A stretch of DNA of 64,000 nt from G965230615 sp965230615 (GTDB lineage Bacteria; Pseudomonadota; Gammaproteobacteria; HTCC5015): the NCBI GenBank assembly GCA_965230615.1, contig OZ246012.1, positions 2,728,001 to 2,792,000 on the forward strand, given 5' to 3'. Each line of letters begins with the position of its first letter. Positions within the stretch are counted from its first letter, which is position 1. Of this stretch, positions 24,680 to 33,328 are shown in pieces. The notes below the pieces were generated by a model. It was given only the letters and a program-made list of their open reading frames with translations, was not told where the DNA came from and ran no database searches. The translations under genes were made by a program, and so were the position numbers.

Positions 24680-27600
24680 ATGAAAATAATAACCCCCCTA
24701 CTCATCATACTGTACTTAAACTTAAGCGCATGCTCTGGTGGTTCTTCAGACTTAGAGTTGCCCGGTGATGATGACTCAGCCGGTAGCAATGAGGATGCAA
24801 CCACCGTTATCAGCAATGATGATAACACCTCAATCGCGGTTGACAGCAATGCACAAGCGGTCAATTTCCAGCAATTAGCGTCAACCACTTATATCAGCCA
24901 CGACCTTGCCAAAGCACAAGGCGAAGTCTCCACAGCTGGCTACAACGATTTACGTTGCCCCACTGGAGAACAACGCATCGTTATCAATGCACATCAAATT
25001 TACAATGTCTCAGGCCAAAGTAATCCCAGCCTGATGCTGACCAACAAACAGATTGAAACAAACGCCGATGGCTCAGCATTTACTAATAATGGTTTTGGCA
25101 TTGATAGCGTTTGCCCAACAATAGAACAGTACCCTGGCTATGAAAGTAGCGAGAACGGCATTATGGAATTCTACATCGACCTTGGTACTGCCGTTAATAT
25201 TTCTAAAATTTATGATTTTAGTAGCTGCGGCGGCTCTGGCATGATCAATGCTGATAACAAGTGGGAGCTTTTTACGGCTAACGAGAGCGCTAATATTAAT
25301 TTCTTTGAAGAAGCTGAGCAGCTTGCCTTTAATCCATATACGATCAGTGACAAATGGTTTAAAGAATTTTCTTTCGGCGAGCAGTTTGTTTCCTGGCTTT
25401 CACACGATATCAATAAAAGAATACGTTACATAAAGGTCAGACGCACTGGCGCACCACGCTCAGTCTCACAGCTGGTCATCTGTGCATCAGCTGATGAAGC
25501 TAGCCGTTATGAACAAACAGGCGGACAAGTTAATCTGCCCTCACAAAACAGCCAATTTGATCAGATTTTTGGCGTTAATGGCTTTTCTACCGTCGGCGCA
25601 GGCCCACGAGACAACCCTCATTTAATCAAACCGATTGCGAAACTTTTTCGTGAGTTTTCTAATTTGCGTTATATTTTTCCAACCTATAGTTACTCTGGCT
25701 TTAACAATGATTCTCGTAGACACCTGGTACAGTTTACCAGCTTTGAACAAACACGTGTCAGCGCTGGATCAGCACAAACACCTTTTGATCAAATCGCCAC
25801 CGAAGAACACCGCAAATATTTCTTTCACCAGGAACTCGATAAAAATGATGCGGTAGGCGAACCAGTGGACCACCTTATTGCCATTAGTGGCATAGGCCCT
25901 TATTTACTCGGCCAACCTACTGCACAAGGCATGGAAATTACTGGCAACGCAGTCGATTTGGTTACCGACAATGCTTTGTCACTGGATGACCGTAAAGCCA
26001 TCCCCAGTTTTTATTGCCCACGTAATACCAGTTGGGATGCAGTATTGGGCAGCAAAGCCCCGGCAAACTGTTCTGGTGATGACGCCCTCCCTGGCAACAC
26101 AGCCGCAATGCCTGATACCAGTGGCTGGGGCAGTGCTACATTCTCTGGCTATGATCACTATGTTGGCTGGCCGTTTAGCGATATTGCGCAAATGAACAGC
26201 AAAAATCTGACATCGATTGAATGGGGTAAATGGCTGGTCGATAACTTTAACAATGAAATTCTCACACGCCCTAACCTTAAACTATCAGAGAATCCATTTT
26301 CTTATATTGCTCATGCTAAACTGATTACCGATACCACTTATTTATATAACAGTCTGGTTCCAGGCCGTGTTGTACATATAGAAAACAGCAACGAACCTGA
26401 TAAAGACTGGCTACGTATTGAAACGGCTGATGGCCTGGTCAATAACAACGAAGGTACTCATACCCCTGAAGAATATGCCGCCATGAGTAGCGCGGATTAT
26501 GATGGACACTGTGGTGCCATGACCGACCACGAAGGCAACCCTATTGGTTTTGTGCATGCTGTTGAACGATTAAATGGCCTGCAGCCTAAATTTGTTATGG
26601 CCGCAATTTACAAGGCCGAAAACTTCACGAGCTTTATCTTACGCATGAGTAAGTGGTTTGAAGAAAACCGTACAGCACCTGGCTGCAAAGTATTCCCTTT
26701 TGACGCACTAAACATTCATATTTATCCAACAGTCACTGGCGGCCAATACTCGGGCAGCTCAAAATTTACCTTTGCTACGCACCCTGAATTTGTCGACGCC
26801 AACTTTACCTCAACAAATATGCAAGTTGCGCATCTTAAAGACTATATTCAAGCTAAATTTTCGCTACCTGCTTTAGAACTCTGGAACACAGAGTTTGGCG
26901 TTGATTCCGAACATATGTATAACAGCCCTGATATTGTTGCTCAGGAAATTCCTAAAATCTGGCAATGGTATGAATATGGCGTGCAAGCGATGAACAACCA
27001 AACCAGTGACCCTAAGTTTAATGCGTTTATGCAAGACTTTCTTAATACCAGCTCACCCAATTATTTAAATACCGTTTGTGGCGCACTGACTGATATTTGT
27101 TATATAGCACCTGACAGTGCAAGATGCCAACAGCATAAAGACCTCATGGCAGCCGCTGACCGCAGCGTTTGGACAGCAGGCGGCATTCAGGTTGAAAGTA
27201 CATCATTCGTCAGAGTTCCTTACCGAAACATTGTTAACAACCAGGAATATATTTATCAGTATGGTGCAAGACCCAGTGAAATCCCCTTTAAACAAGGCAC
27301 TTGGGTAGATGAGATTCAAGGCCAATGGATTGTACGCTCTTATCTGGAGTTGTTTATTGCGGGTATCGATAAAGGTGCTGTCTATTGGATGTCTGATAGT
27401 GCCGACCTATTTTCTTCAGTGAACTCAGGCACTTTCTTTAGCTCCGGCATGGTTGAAACTGCCATTGATAGAGAACCTGTGTGTTATGGCGAAGGTGATA
27501 ATATTGGTTGTTTCTGCGGCGGCCAGGGTTTCTATAAGAACAAACCTAAGCCTGTCTGGTATTATTTAAACATATTACGTAATGAACTGACTGGCATGCA

Positions 27601-28033
27601 AATGGACGTTTTATTATCCAGTATCAATATTTCTGATGAACAGCCTATACGCTTGTTAAAGTTAAAAGATAGCCGCAACGATAATCGCTTTGCTTATATT
27701 GCCTGGATAGCAGATGGCAGAAGCCGTTTAGACGAGTCTTTTGACGATGGCGGCGACATATACCCCATGCAAACTCAGCAACCTCTATTCTTAAAACATA
27801 CGCTAAATATTCCTGAGAAAATTACATCTGTGATCGCCAAAGAAATTATCAGGCCAAACGATACTTTTGAAACTCTGCATTCTGAGCTTCCAGAACCAAA
27901 CACACTCACATCATATTCAGGTGTTAGTCATCAGGTTCTTATTGAAGAAAAAACTGACAGTTCTACCGATATTACTTTTAGAGTTGGGGAAATGCCGGTC
28001 ATTATTTTTATCGAGAAAGCTACTACACTTTAA
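24680..28033 (+). CDS. Large lipoprotein related to clan GH-A glycoside hydrolases
   Basis: 1117 aa. ATG 24680 is chosen because it starts a lipoprotein signal (lipobox LSAC, Cys18) and CAGG precedes it; an ATG 12 codons upstream lacks both. Residues about 55-280 include a discoidin-like beta-sandwich (FYIDLGTAVNISKIYDF, RIRYIKVRRTGAPRSVSQL). The central barrel has IENSNEP with candidate acid/base Glu572 and LELWNTEFGV with candidate nucleophile Glu738; the NEP and TEFG motifs at strands 4 and 7 define clan GH-A. A C-terminal beta domain follows. The exact GH family (GH39-like or unclassified) cannot be told. Several Cys residues suggest disulphides in the periplasm or on the surface. Followed by a strong terminator. 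Confidence 0.75.
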   Translation: MKIITPLLIILYLNLSACSGGSSDLELPGDDDSAGSNEDATTVISNDDNTSIAVDSNAQAVNFQQLASTTYISHDLAKAQGEVSTAGYNDLRCPTGEQRIVINAHQIYNVSGQSNPSLMLTNKQIETNADGSAFTNNGFGIDSVCPTIEQYPGYESSENGIMEFYIDLGTAVNISKIYDFSSCGGSGMINADNKWELFTANESANINFFEEAEQLAFNPYTISDKWFKEFSFGEQFVSWLSHDINKRIRYIKVRRTGAPRSVSQLVICASADEASRYEQTGGQVNLPSQNSQFDQIFGVNGFSTVGAGPRDNPHLIKPIAKLFREFSNLRYIFPTYSYSGFNNDSRRHLVQFTSFEQTRVSAGSAQTPFDQIATEEHRKYFFHQELDKNDAVGEPVDHLIAISGIGPYLLGQPTAQGMEITGNAVDLVTDNALSLDDRKAIPSFYCPRNTSWDAVLGSKAPANCSGDDALPGNTAAMPDTSGWGSATFSGYDHYVGWPFSDIAQMNSKNLTSIEWGKWLVDNFNNEILTRPNLKLSENPFSYIAHAKLITDTTYLYNSLVPGRVVHIENSNEPDKDWLRIETADGLVNNNEGTHTPEEYAAMSSADYDGHCGAMTDHEGNPIGFVHAVERLNGLQPKFVMAAIYKAENFTSFILRMSKWFEENRTAPGCKVFPFDALNIHIYPTVTGGQYSGSSKFTFATHPEFVDANFTSTNMQVAHLKDYIQAKFSLPALELWNTEFGVDSEHMYNSPDIVAQEIPKIWQWYEYGVQAMNNQTSDPKFNAFMQDFLNTSSPNYLNTVCGALTDICYIAPDSARCQQHKDLMAAADRSVWTAGGIQVESTSFVRVPYRNIVNNQEYIYQYGARPSEIPFKQGTWVDEIQGQWIVRSYLELFIAGIDKGAVYWMSDSADLFSSVNSGTFFSSGMVETAIDREPVCYGEGDNIGCFCGGQGFYKNKPKPVWYYLNILRNELTGMQMDVLLSSINISDEQPIRLLKLKDSRNDNRFAYIAWIADGRSRLDESFDDGGDIYPMQTQQPLFLKHTLNIPEKITSVIAKEIIRPNDTFETLHSELPEPNTLTSYSGVSHQVLIEEKTDSSTDITFRVGEMPVIIFIEKATTL

Positions 28034-28067
28034 AAAATAATAACGGCGTGGCAAAACAGCACCGAGT

Positions 28068-28118
28068 GCCACTGACAAGCCGAGCTATTATGCTTGGCTC
28101 ATCAGTGGCCTGGTTTTT
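28068..28118 (+). terminator. Rho-independent terminator of the glycosidase-like gene
   Basis: Outer stem GCCACTGA/TCAGTGGC with an inner stem GCCGAGC/GCTTGGC, followed by TGGTTTTTT. It lies 35 nt after the stop at 28033. Confidence 0.85.
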
Positions 28119-28130
28119 TACGATACGTCT

Positions 28131-28823
28131 TTAATAGCGAAAGGTTACGATTTGATGAATCGCTATCTGTGGGTCCGGGCAAAGCGGCGGCGGGTTAAAT
28201 GGAAAGTTGATTTCACACCCCCCATTCACATCGTAGAGCTGCTCGGCCAGATTATCGATAATTTCAATATTGCTATTACCAATAAGATCACCGTGATTCT
28301 TAAGCACAACATGCACTTCGGCCCATAGTGGCGTTCGCAACTCACCAAACAAACTGCCTGGTAGCGTTGGCCCGCCCACTTCTAAATAAGCACTAACATC
28401 CAACTTACCAGCCCGTGGACCTGTTGCCGCGACAACGGCATTAGCTGCGCGTATTGCGGTTGCACCAGTGGCAGTATTAATCTCACCGCCTTCACCACTG
28501 ATAAGATCAGGTATTAATTTACACGGACTGTCTTCACAGGCAAAAGGCCGATTAAAAATCAACCACCATAAGGTATAAGGCCCTGGCTCTAAACTATCGC
28601 TTTTAAAGTTCAACGCCAAAGAGTCTGGCCTACGCACTAGGCGTGATACGGCATCAGGCCCAACATTATCACCTGGAATTTCAAGAAATTGATCATCCAA
28701 CACTCTTACAAAAACTTCATCGATGATCTTCGCCCCCTGCCTTGTCACCTCGGCCGAGACTTGTGATGAAAAACTTAGCGCTGTAGCCAGCACCCCCATT
28801 GCAACAGCTATTTTTCTAAACAT
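28131..28823 (-). CDS. Hypothetical exported protein, 230 aa
   Basis: Signal peptide MFRKIAVAMGVLATALSFSSQVSA, cleavage before EVTRQG. ATG 28823 is chosen because GGAGGG lies 5 nt upstream; the in-frame ATG at 28835 is the part of that sequence and lacks its own site. The mature part is beta-rich with four Cys (CEDSPC near the middle, CEIN and CPDP near the end), a GPYTLWWLIFNRP motif and a QIVTFRY end. The GPYTxWWxIFNxPxxC pattern recalls secreted CHRD-neighbour proteins of marine bacteria, but I cannot name the family. Convergent with the glycosidase-like gene. Confidence 0.65.
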   Translation of the reverse strand: MFRKIAVAMGVLATALSFSSQVSAEVTRQGAKIIDEVFVRVLDDQFLEIPGDNVGPDAVSRLVRRPDSLALNFKSDSLEPGPYTLWWLIFNRPFACEDSPCKLIPDLISGEGGEINTATGATAIRAANAVVAATGPRAGKLDVSAYLEVGGPTLPGSLFGELRTPLWAEVHVVLKNHGDLIGNSNIEIIDNLAEQLYDVNGGCEINFPFNPPPLCPDPQIAIHQIVTFRY

Positions 28824-29087
28824 ATTACCCTCCATGAGTATGCAAAATACGAATCACTGAAACATTCTTTTTGATTCTAACCACTCTCTTTTATAAACGA
28901 TAGTTGTGAAAATCCTAATGCCAAAAACAGTAGCAAACCCTGCCCAAAAGCACAGTTGACTCAGCCCAAAAATATCATTTTTGCACAAGCTGACAAGCAG
29001 GTTGCACGTAGTTTCACCTTACAGCTAACAGTGCGCTATTATTAAATGGCAAAACCAATTCAAAACCTTAATTAAATAGGCTTAACC

Positions 29088-29531
29088 ATGTTTGAAAAAT
29101 CATTGATCGCAGGCTGGGGCGATATGGACTTTAATGCTCATATGCGCAATACCGCTTATTTAGATAAATCAGCTGATGTTCGCATGCTTTTTTTCGCCGA
29201 GCACGGCTATTCAATGCAAACATTTTTCTCACACAACATTGGCCCTGTTATCAAACAGGACACCGTGGAATATTTTAAAGAAGTTAAACTGCTGCAGCCT
29301 ATCCGCGTCACATTAGCACTCGCGGGCTTATCAGACAATGGCAGTCATTTTTTATTGCGCAATGAGTTTTGGCGTGAAGATGGACAACTTGCTGCCAGAG
29401 TCAGCAGTGATGGCGGCTGGCTGGATTTAGCACAGCGCAAACTGATAGTTCCTAGCGCTGAGCTAATAAATGCACTAACACACTTAAAGCACAGCAATGA
29501 CTTCCAAATACTGACCGATTGTGCCACTTGA
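29088..29531 (+). CDS. Acyl-CoA thioester hydrolase-like (4HBT hot-dog fold)
   Basis: 147 aa, soluble hot-dog-fold protein. AGWGDMDFNAHMRNTAYLDKSADVR matches the catalytic/active-site start of the 4HBT family (xxxDMDxxxHxxNxxYL), and FFSHNIGPVIKQDTVEYFKEVKLLQP matches the central helix and second strand. Probably hydrolyses an acyl-CoA; substrate unknown. ATG 29088 starts the consensus pattern directly. Single gene with no operon partners. Confidence 0.85.
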   Translation: MFEKSLIAGWGDMDFNAHMRNTAYLDKSADVRMLFFAEHGYSMQTFFSHNIGPVIKQDTVEYFKEVKLLQPIRVTLALAGLSDNGSHFLLRNEFWREDGQLAARVSSDGGWLDLAQRKLIVPSAELINALTHLKHSNDFQILTDCAT

Positions 29532-29563
29532 CCCGGTACAGCGCACAGCACTTGGCAGAATAC

Positions 29564-29600
29564 AAAAAGGGGTATTGCGCCTGAACACGCAATACCCCTT
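29564..29600 (-). terminator. Rho-independent terminator of the outer-membrane barrel gene
   Basis: Perfect 13-bp stem AAGGGGTATTGCG/CGCAATACCCCTT (29567-29579 and 29588-29600), 8-nt loop. On the minus strand the stem is followed by TTTTTG. It lies about 45 nt past the stop at 29644. Confidence 0.85.
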
Positions 29601-29643
29601 AGCAATCGCTATTTATAACTGGGCTATAAGCCCTTAATAAAAA

Positions 29644-30159
29644 CTACTTACCCCAAAATGAGAAGTGCTGTTTATACGCCACGATCAATGTATCAAGGCT
29701 GTTATCATCACCATAGCGCATTGCTTGTATCGACAGCGCGGAATTCTCCGAAGCAAAAAGATCAATACCGATACCAAGGGCAGCTTCATCATCATCACCA
29801 TCAATTGCGCCAAAATCGAAATCAATTTGGCTGACGCCGCCTAGCGCATAGAGATTAACACGGTCCAGCGGCAGATTGATGCGACCTAGAACAGCAAAAT
29901 AAGTATAGTCAGCCTTATTACCGAAGACGTTCGTGCTGTTATCGCGCGCACTGCCAATATGTGCCTCTATACCAAACAGGCGGAAAAAATCACGCCCATA
30001 CTGGATAGTAAAACCATTTGCATCGAGTTCATCACCGGTAGATGCATCAAAGGTAACACTGGTTAAACCCACTGCCCAGTAGTTGCCTGCCGGCCCAGCA
30101 AAAACAGCAGTACCTGTTAGCATTAACCCGATCAATAGAGTCAGTTGTTTAAAATTCAT
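29644..30159 (-). CDS. Small outer-membrane beta-barrel protein, 171 aa
   Basis: Signal peptide MNFKQLTLLIGLMLTGTAVFA, cleavage before GPAG. The mature protein alternates polar and aromatic residues (YWAVGLTSVTFDAS, GFTIQYGRDFFRLFGIEAHIG, YTYFAVLGRINLP, LYALGGVSQIDF, LIVAYKQHFSFWGK), the pattern of an eight-stranded barrel of the OmpA/OmpX kind, ending in an aromatic-rich strand, although the extreme C-terminus is not Phe. ATG 30159 is chosen because GGAG is 9 nt upstream; the frame extends to a TTG at 30174. Function unknown. Confidence 0.75.
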   Translation of the reverse strand: MNFKQLTLLIGLMLTGTAVFAGPAGNYWAVGLTSVTFDASTGDELDANGFTIQYGRDFFRLFGIEAHIGSARDNSTNVFGNKADYTYFAVLGRINLPLDRVNLYALGGVSQIDFDFGAIDGDDDEAALGIGIDLFASENSALSIQAMRYGDDNSLDTLIVAYKQHFSFWGK

Positions 30160-30548
30160 CTGTGGCTGCTCCAAATAGGAATTGCATAATAAAAATACTG
30201 ATTACAGCTTAGCTCACCGCCGGCATAGGCGGCTCCCAAAACCCAAGCCAGCAAAACTTAAAGTACTTTCTAGTTTTGCCATGTAAAGTCATTGTAGTTA
30301 TAGCATATTTTTATATCAACCTCTTATTTCAATTCCTCACCGATTAATACCCAATAAATACCCACAAAATTAGCCAAAAAGCCCTGAGCGCTCTGTAAAA
30401 ACACTGCTCTGGTCCTCTCTGGCCCACGCTGGCCTGGTACTGGCCGACAGCAGCAATATTGGCAAAATAGTGCTCGGCCAAGCATCTCAAGCCGCAAATC
30501 GGGGTAATCCTGTTAGAATCAGCCGCTAATAATGATTTAGGAGACATT
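30160..30548. other. Intergenic region upstream of lspA (right edge of accessory DNA)
   Basis: 389 bp. Composition changes from A+T-rich (30180-30400) to more G+C-rich (30410-30520). No gene. A TAGAAT hexamer (30514-30519) could serve as a -10 for lspA, but no -35 hexamer is obvious. Confidence 0.45.
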
Positions 30549-31079
30549 ATGTTCCGCCCGCCTTATAAATGGTTCGCCCTGGCTCTGTTGATTATTGTGC
30601 TCGATCAAGCCAGCAAATTAATCGCAGAGAGCATTTTGCAGTTTGAAGGCCAATCTGAAGCCTTTATCCCATGGTTAAAATTCACCCTCGCGTATAACAC
30701 AGGGGCAGCCTGGAGCCTGTTTAGCAATTTTGGTGGCGCACAGCGCTGGTTTCTGGCGGCTTTATCACTGCTGGTCGCTATTGCGATCAGCTTCTGGATC
30801 ACCCGGCTCAAAGCGCATGAGCGGTTTACGGCTGTGGCATTTGCTTGTGTGCTCGGTGGCGCGGTAGGCAACTTAATCGACCGCGTTTTATACGGACATG
30901 TTATTGATTTTATTGACTTTTTTTACAAAAGCAGTGATTGCCTGCCACTCTTCTACAGCCTGGCCCAAAGGAGTTGCCACTGGCCAACATTCAATATTGC
31001 TGACTCGGCCATTAGCATCGGTGCCGTCTGCTTAATTCTGGGCAGCTTTCTGGACCGCGAAGAAAAGCCAACGGAGTAA
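30549..31079 (+). CDS. lspA: Lipoprotein signal peptidase II
   Basis: 176 aa, four membrane helices; removes signal peptides from prolipoproteins after diacylglyceryl transfer. Conserved blocks: LDQASKLI, FTLAYNTGAAWSLF, GGAVGNLIDRVLYGHVIDFIDF and FNIADSAISIG. The catalytic Asp pair is Asp120 (VIDFI) and Asp152 (IADS). They are 32 residues apart, about 13 more than in the Pseudomonas enzyme (Asp124/Asp143); the extra loop (YKSSDCLPLFYSLAQRSCH) holds two Cys. AGGAG precedes the ATG. In relatives it directly follows ileS. The usual next gene fkpB is missing. Confidence 0.95.
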   Translation: MFRPPYKWFALALLIIVLDQASKLIAESILQFEGQSEAFIPWLKFTLAYNTGAAWSLFSNFGGAQRWFLAALSLLVAIAISFWITRLKAHERFTAVAFACVLGGAVGNLIDRVLYGHVIDFIDFFYKSSDCLPLFYSLAQRSCHWPTFNIADSAISIGAVCLILGSFLDREEKPTE

Positions 31080-31137
31080 TACCCAGCTTACCTTCGCTTG
31101 GGTATAATACCGGCTCTAGTTTGTGAGCGAAGAAAAC

Positions 31138-32091
31138 ATGCAAATCACTTTGGCAAATCCCCGTGGCTTTTGCGCTGGCGTAGACCGCGCTATTGAAATT
31201 GTTGAGCGTGCTCTGGAATTGTTTGGCGCACCCATTTATGTCCGGCATGAGGTCGTCCATAATCGCTACGTAGTCGATGGCTTGCGTGAAAAAGGCGCTG
31301 TTTTCGTCGAAGAACTCGAAGATGTGCCCAATGGCTCTACGGTTATTTTCAGCGCGCATGGCGTCTCACTGGCCGTACGCGAACAAGCCCAGGAACGCGG
31401 TTTACAGGTGTTTGATGCTACCTGCCCACTGGTGACTAAAGTCCATATGGAAGTCACTCGTTATTGCCGCGAAAACCGCGAGGTTATTCTGATTGGCCAC
31501 CGCGGCCACCCGGAAGTCGAAGGTACTATGGGCCAATACCGTAAAACATCGAATGATGCGGGCAAGATGTATCTGGTCGAAAGCGTAGAAGATGCACGCA
31601 ATATTCATATCGAGGACCCGAATACACTGGCTTTCGTCACCCAAACCACGCTGTCGGTAGACGATACCCGCGTAATTATCGATGTGCTCAATGAGCGCTT
31701 CCCTTCTATTACCGGCCCGCGCAAAGATGATATCTGTTATGCCACCCAAAACCGCCAGGATGCAGTCAAAAGCCTGGTGCGTGAGTGTGATCTGCTCTTG
31801 GTGGTTGGCTCGAAAAACAGTTCAAATTCCAATCGCTTGCGGGAAATTGCCAACACCATGGGCGTTGAAGCTTACCTGATTGACGGACCTGATCAAATCC
31901 AGCTGACCTGGCTGGAAGGTAAAAAAAATATCGGCTTAACCGCTGGCGCCTCAGCGCCTGAAATTCTCGTACAACAGGTGGTCAAGTTTTTACAGCAGCA
32001 AGGTGCGGAAATCAGTGGTGAACTGGTTAGCCGTCCTGAAAACGTCACTTTCTCCCTGCCTAAAGAACTCAAGCGAGTTGCCAACATATAA
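31138..32091 (+). CDS. ispH: 4-hydroxy-3-methylbut-2-enyl diphosphate reductase
   Basis: Last enzyme of the MEP isoprenoid pathway, making IPP and DMAPP with a [4Fe-4S] cluster. The three cluster Cys lie in RGFCAGVDRA (Cys12), DATCPLVTKVH (about Cys96) and DDICYATQNRQ (about Cys197). Full length at 317 aa. ATG 31138 (MQITLANPRGFCAG) matches the E. coli N-terminus; a GTG five codons upstream is in frame but not needed. It lies 58 bp after lspA. Confidence 0.97.
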   Translation: MQITLANPRGFCAGVDRAIEIVERALELFGAPIYVRHEVVHNRYVVDGLREKGAVFVEELEDVPNGSTVIFSAHGVSLAVREQAQERGLQVFDATCPLVTKVHMEVTRYCRENREVILIGHRGHPEVEGTMGQYRKTSNDAGKMYLVESVEDARNIHIEDPNTLAFVTQTTLSVDDTRVIIDVLNERFPSITGPRKDDICYATQNRQDAVKSLVRECDLLLVVGSKNSSNSNRLREIANTMGVEAYLIDGPDQIQLTWLEGKKNIGLTAGASAPEILVQQVVKFLQQQGAEISGELVSRPENVTFSLPKELKRVANI

Positions 32092-32146
32092 AGTATGCTC
32101 CAACTCGGGTGGTTAAATAGCAATCAGTCAGTTAGATAAGTACATC

Positions 32147-32182
32147 CCACAGGCAAACCTGTGGATAAGGCGAGCCGCCTAT
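32147..32182 (+). terminator. Tandem hairpins between ispH and the pilin operon
   Basis: Hairpin 1 pairs CCACAGG (32147-32153) with CCTGTGG (32158-32164) around CAAA. Hairpin 2 pairs GATAAGGCG with CGCCTATC (to 32182) with one bulged A around AGC. A weak T-run (CGTTTTC) follows. It probably ends the lspA-ispH transcript, but could also be a 5' structure of the pilin mRNA. Confidence 0.5.
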
Positions 32183-32249
32183 CGGTCGTTTTCTTCCATC
32201 TGTCTATAAAGAGACTGCTAAATTATGGGGACTAGCTATATTAGACTCC

Positions 32250-32753
32250 ATGAAAAAGCGCAATCTACAGTCCGGTTTTACCCTTGTCGAGTTGATGATA
32301 GGCATCGGCTTAATGGCGATTATTTTTGCCGTCGCCGTGCCGAGTTTTCGCAATACTATTGCCGATACCATCCTAACATCAGCAACCAATAACTTTGTGG
32401 CTGCCACCTCCCTGGCTCGCTCAGCCGCTATACGCCAGCCTGGTAATGGCACAACCTCTGTGGTTGCTATTGCGCCAGCGGCAGGCAATGAGTGGGGTGG
32501 GGGCTGGAATGTGCTCGATACTAATGGCAATCTGATCCGCGCCTTTGATGCAATCAGTGCAGACGCGACGATGACATCATCCAATGGGGTGACCGCACTG
32601 CAGTTTGATGGTCGTGGCTTACTGGTTTCTGCAGCTGGCGCAGCCAACTTCACTATTACGGTCTGTGATAGCCGCAATGGTGAACGTGGCAGACAAATCA
32701 CTGTCGCCCCAACAGGCCGAGCACAGCTCAACCGTGAATTTATTTGCCCTTAA
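32250..32753 (+). CDS. fimU: GspH/FimT-family minor pseudopilin
   Basis: 167 aa. Type III (class) prepilin signal: short basic leader MKKRNLQSG cut by PilD before FTLVELMIGIGLMAIIFAVAVPSF, with Glu at +5. The FimT/GspH body includes AATSLARSAAIRQ and a C-terminal VTVAPTGRAQL-like strand with paired Cys. By order it corresponds to FimU, which helps to prime pilus assembly. First gene of fimU-pilV-pilW-pilX-pilY1-pilE. TATATT at about 32238-32243 may be the -10 element, giving a very short leader. Confidence 0.9.
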   Translation: MKKRNLQSGFTLVELMIGIGLMAIIFAVAVPSFRNTIADTILTSATNNFVAATSLARSAAIRQPGNGTTSVVAIAPAAGNEWGGGWNVLDTNGNLIRAFDAISADATMTSSNGVTALQFDGRGLLVSAAGAANFTITVCDSRNGERGRQITVAPTGRAQLNREFICP

Positions 32754-32770
32754 ACAATAATGGTAACCTA

Positions 32771-33295
32771 ATGGCAATTCGAAACCCTTTCTTACTTCAT
32801 AACCGCCGCAGCAATAAAGGCTTTACTTTATTGGAGCTGCTTATTGCTTTATTTGTGTTGTCCATCGGTATGCTGGGATTAGCCGGGCTTCAGCTCACCA
32901 GCGCACGCTTTGGTCAAGATGCACATATGCGCAATAACATCACCATGGCCACAACTGAAATCATTGATCAAATGATCATGCGTACCGGCAAAGCCAATAG
33001 CGCCTGTAACGCGGCAAGTACACTACCTAGTAAGTGTGCCATGGTCGCAACATTTGCGGGCAGTGGCGCTGCTTCGAACTGCGACCCATTAATCGGCAAC
33101 GACCCTGCTAATGATATTGCCTGCTGGAAGCAAAGTCTTGCCAATAGCTTACCTGAAGGTGATGGCACGATTGTCGATAATTTAGATGGTACTGTGACAG
33201 TAACGGTAACTTGGCGCGATCGTGATGACCCTGCCTTACCGATGTTATCTACCAGCCGTACTGTGCAACTGTACCCAGCTGCGCCAGCACCTTAA
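32771..33295 (+). CDS. pilV: Type IV pilus modification/minor pilin PilV
   Basis: Minor pilin of about 174 aa. Prepilin motif KGFTLLELLIALFVLSIGMLGLAGLQ; the GMLGLAGLQ run after the hydrophobic segment and a downstream region with paired Cys (NSACNAAS, KCAM, SNCDP, IACW) are typical of PilV. ATG 32771 is preferred to the TTG at 32744, which lies inside fimU. It lies 17 bp after fimU in the same operon. Confidence 0.9.
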   Translation: MAIRNPFLLHNRRSNKGFTLLELLIALFVLSIGMLGLAGLQLTSARFGQDAHMRNNITMATTEIIDQMIMRTGKANSACNAASTLPSKCAMVATFAGSGAASNCDPLIGNDPANDIACWKQSLANSLPEGDGTIVDNLDGTVTVTVTWRDRDDPALPMLSTSRTVQLYPAAPAP

Positions 33296-33328
33296 TTTGG
33301 CCCCATAACCCTGTTGAGAACCAAGACA

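Noticed and set aside
30344..30547. 67-codon minus-strand frame upstream of lspA
   Set aside because: No ribosome-binding site or family pattern; composition change in the region is enough to open the frame by chance.
32147..32190. c-di-GMP (GEMM) riboswitch ahead of the pilin operon
   Set aside because: Only a short CACAGG-CAAACC similarity; the other conserved core segments are absent, so a two-hairpin terminator is more likely.
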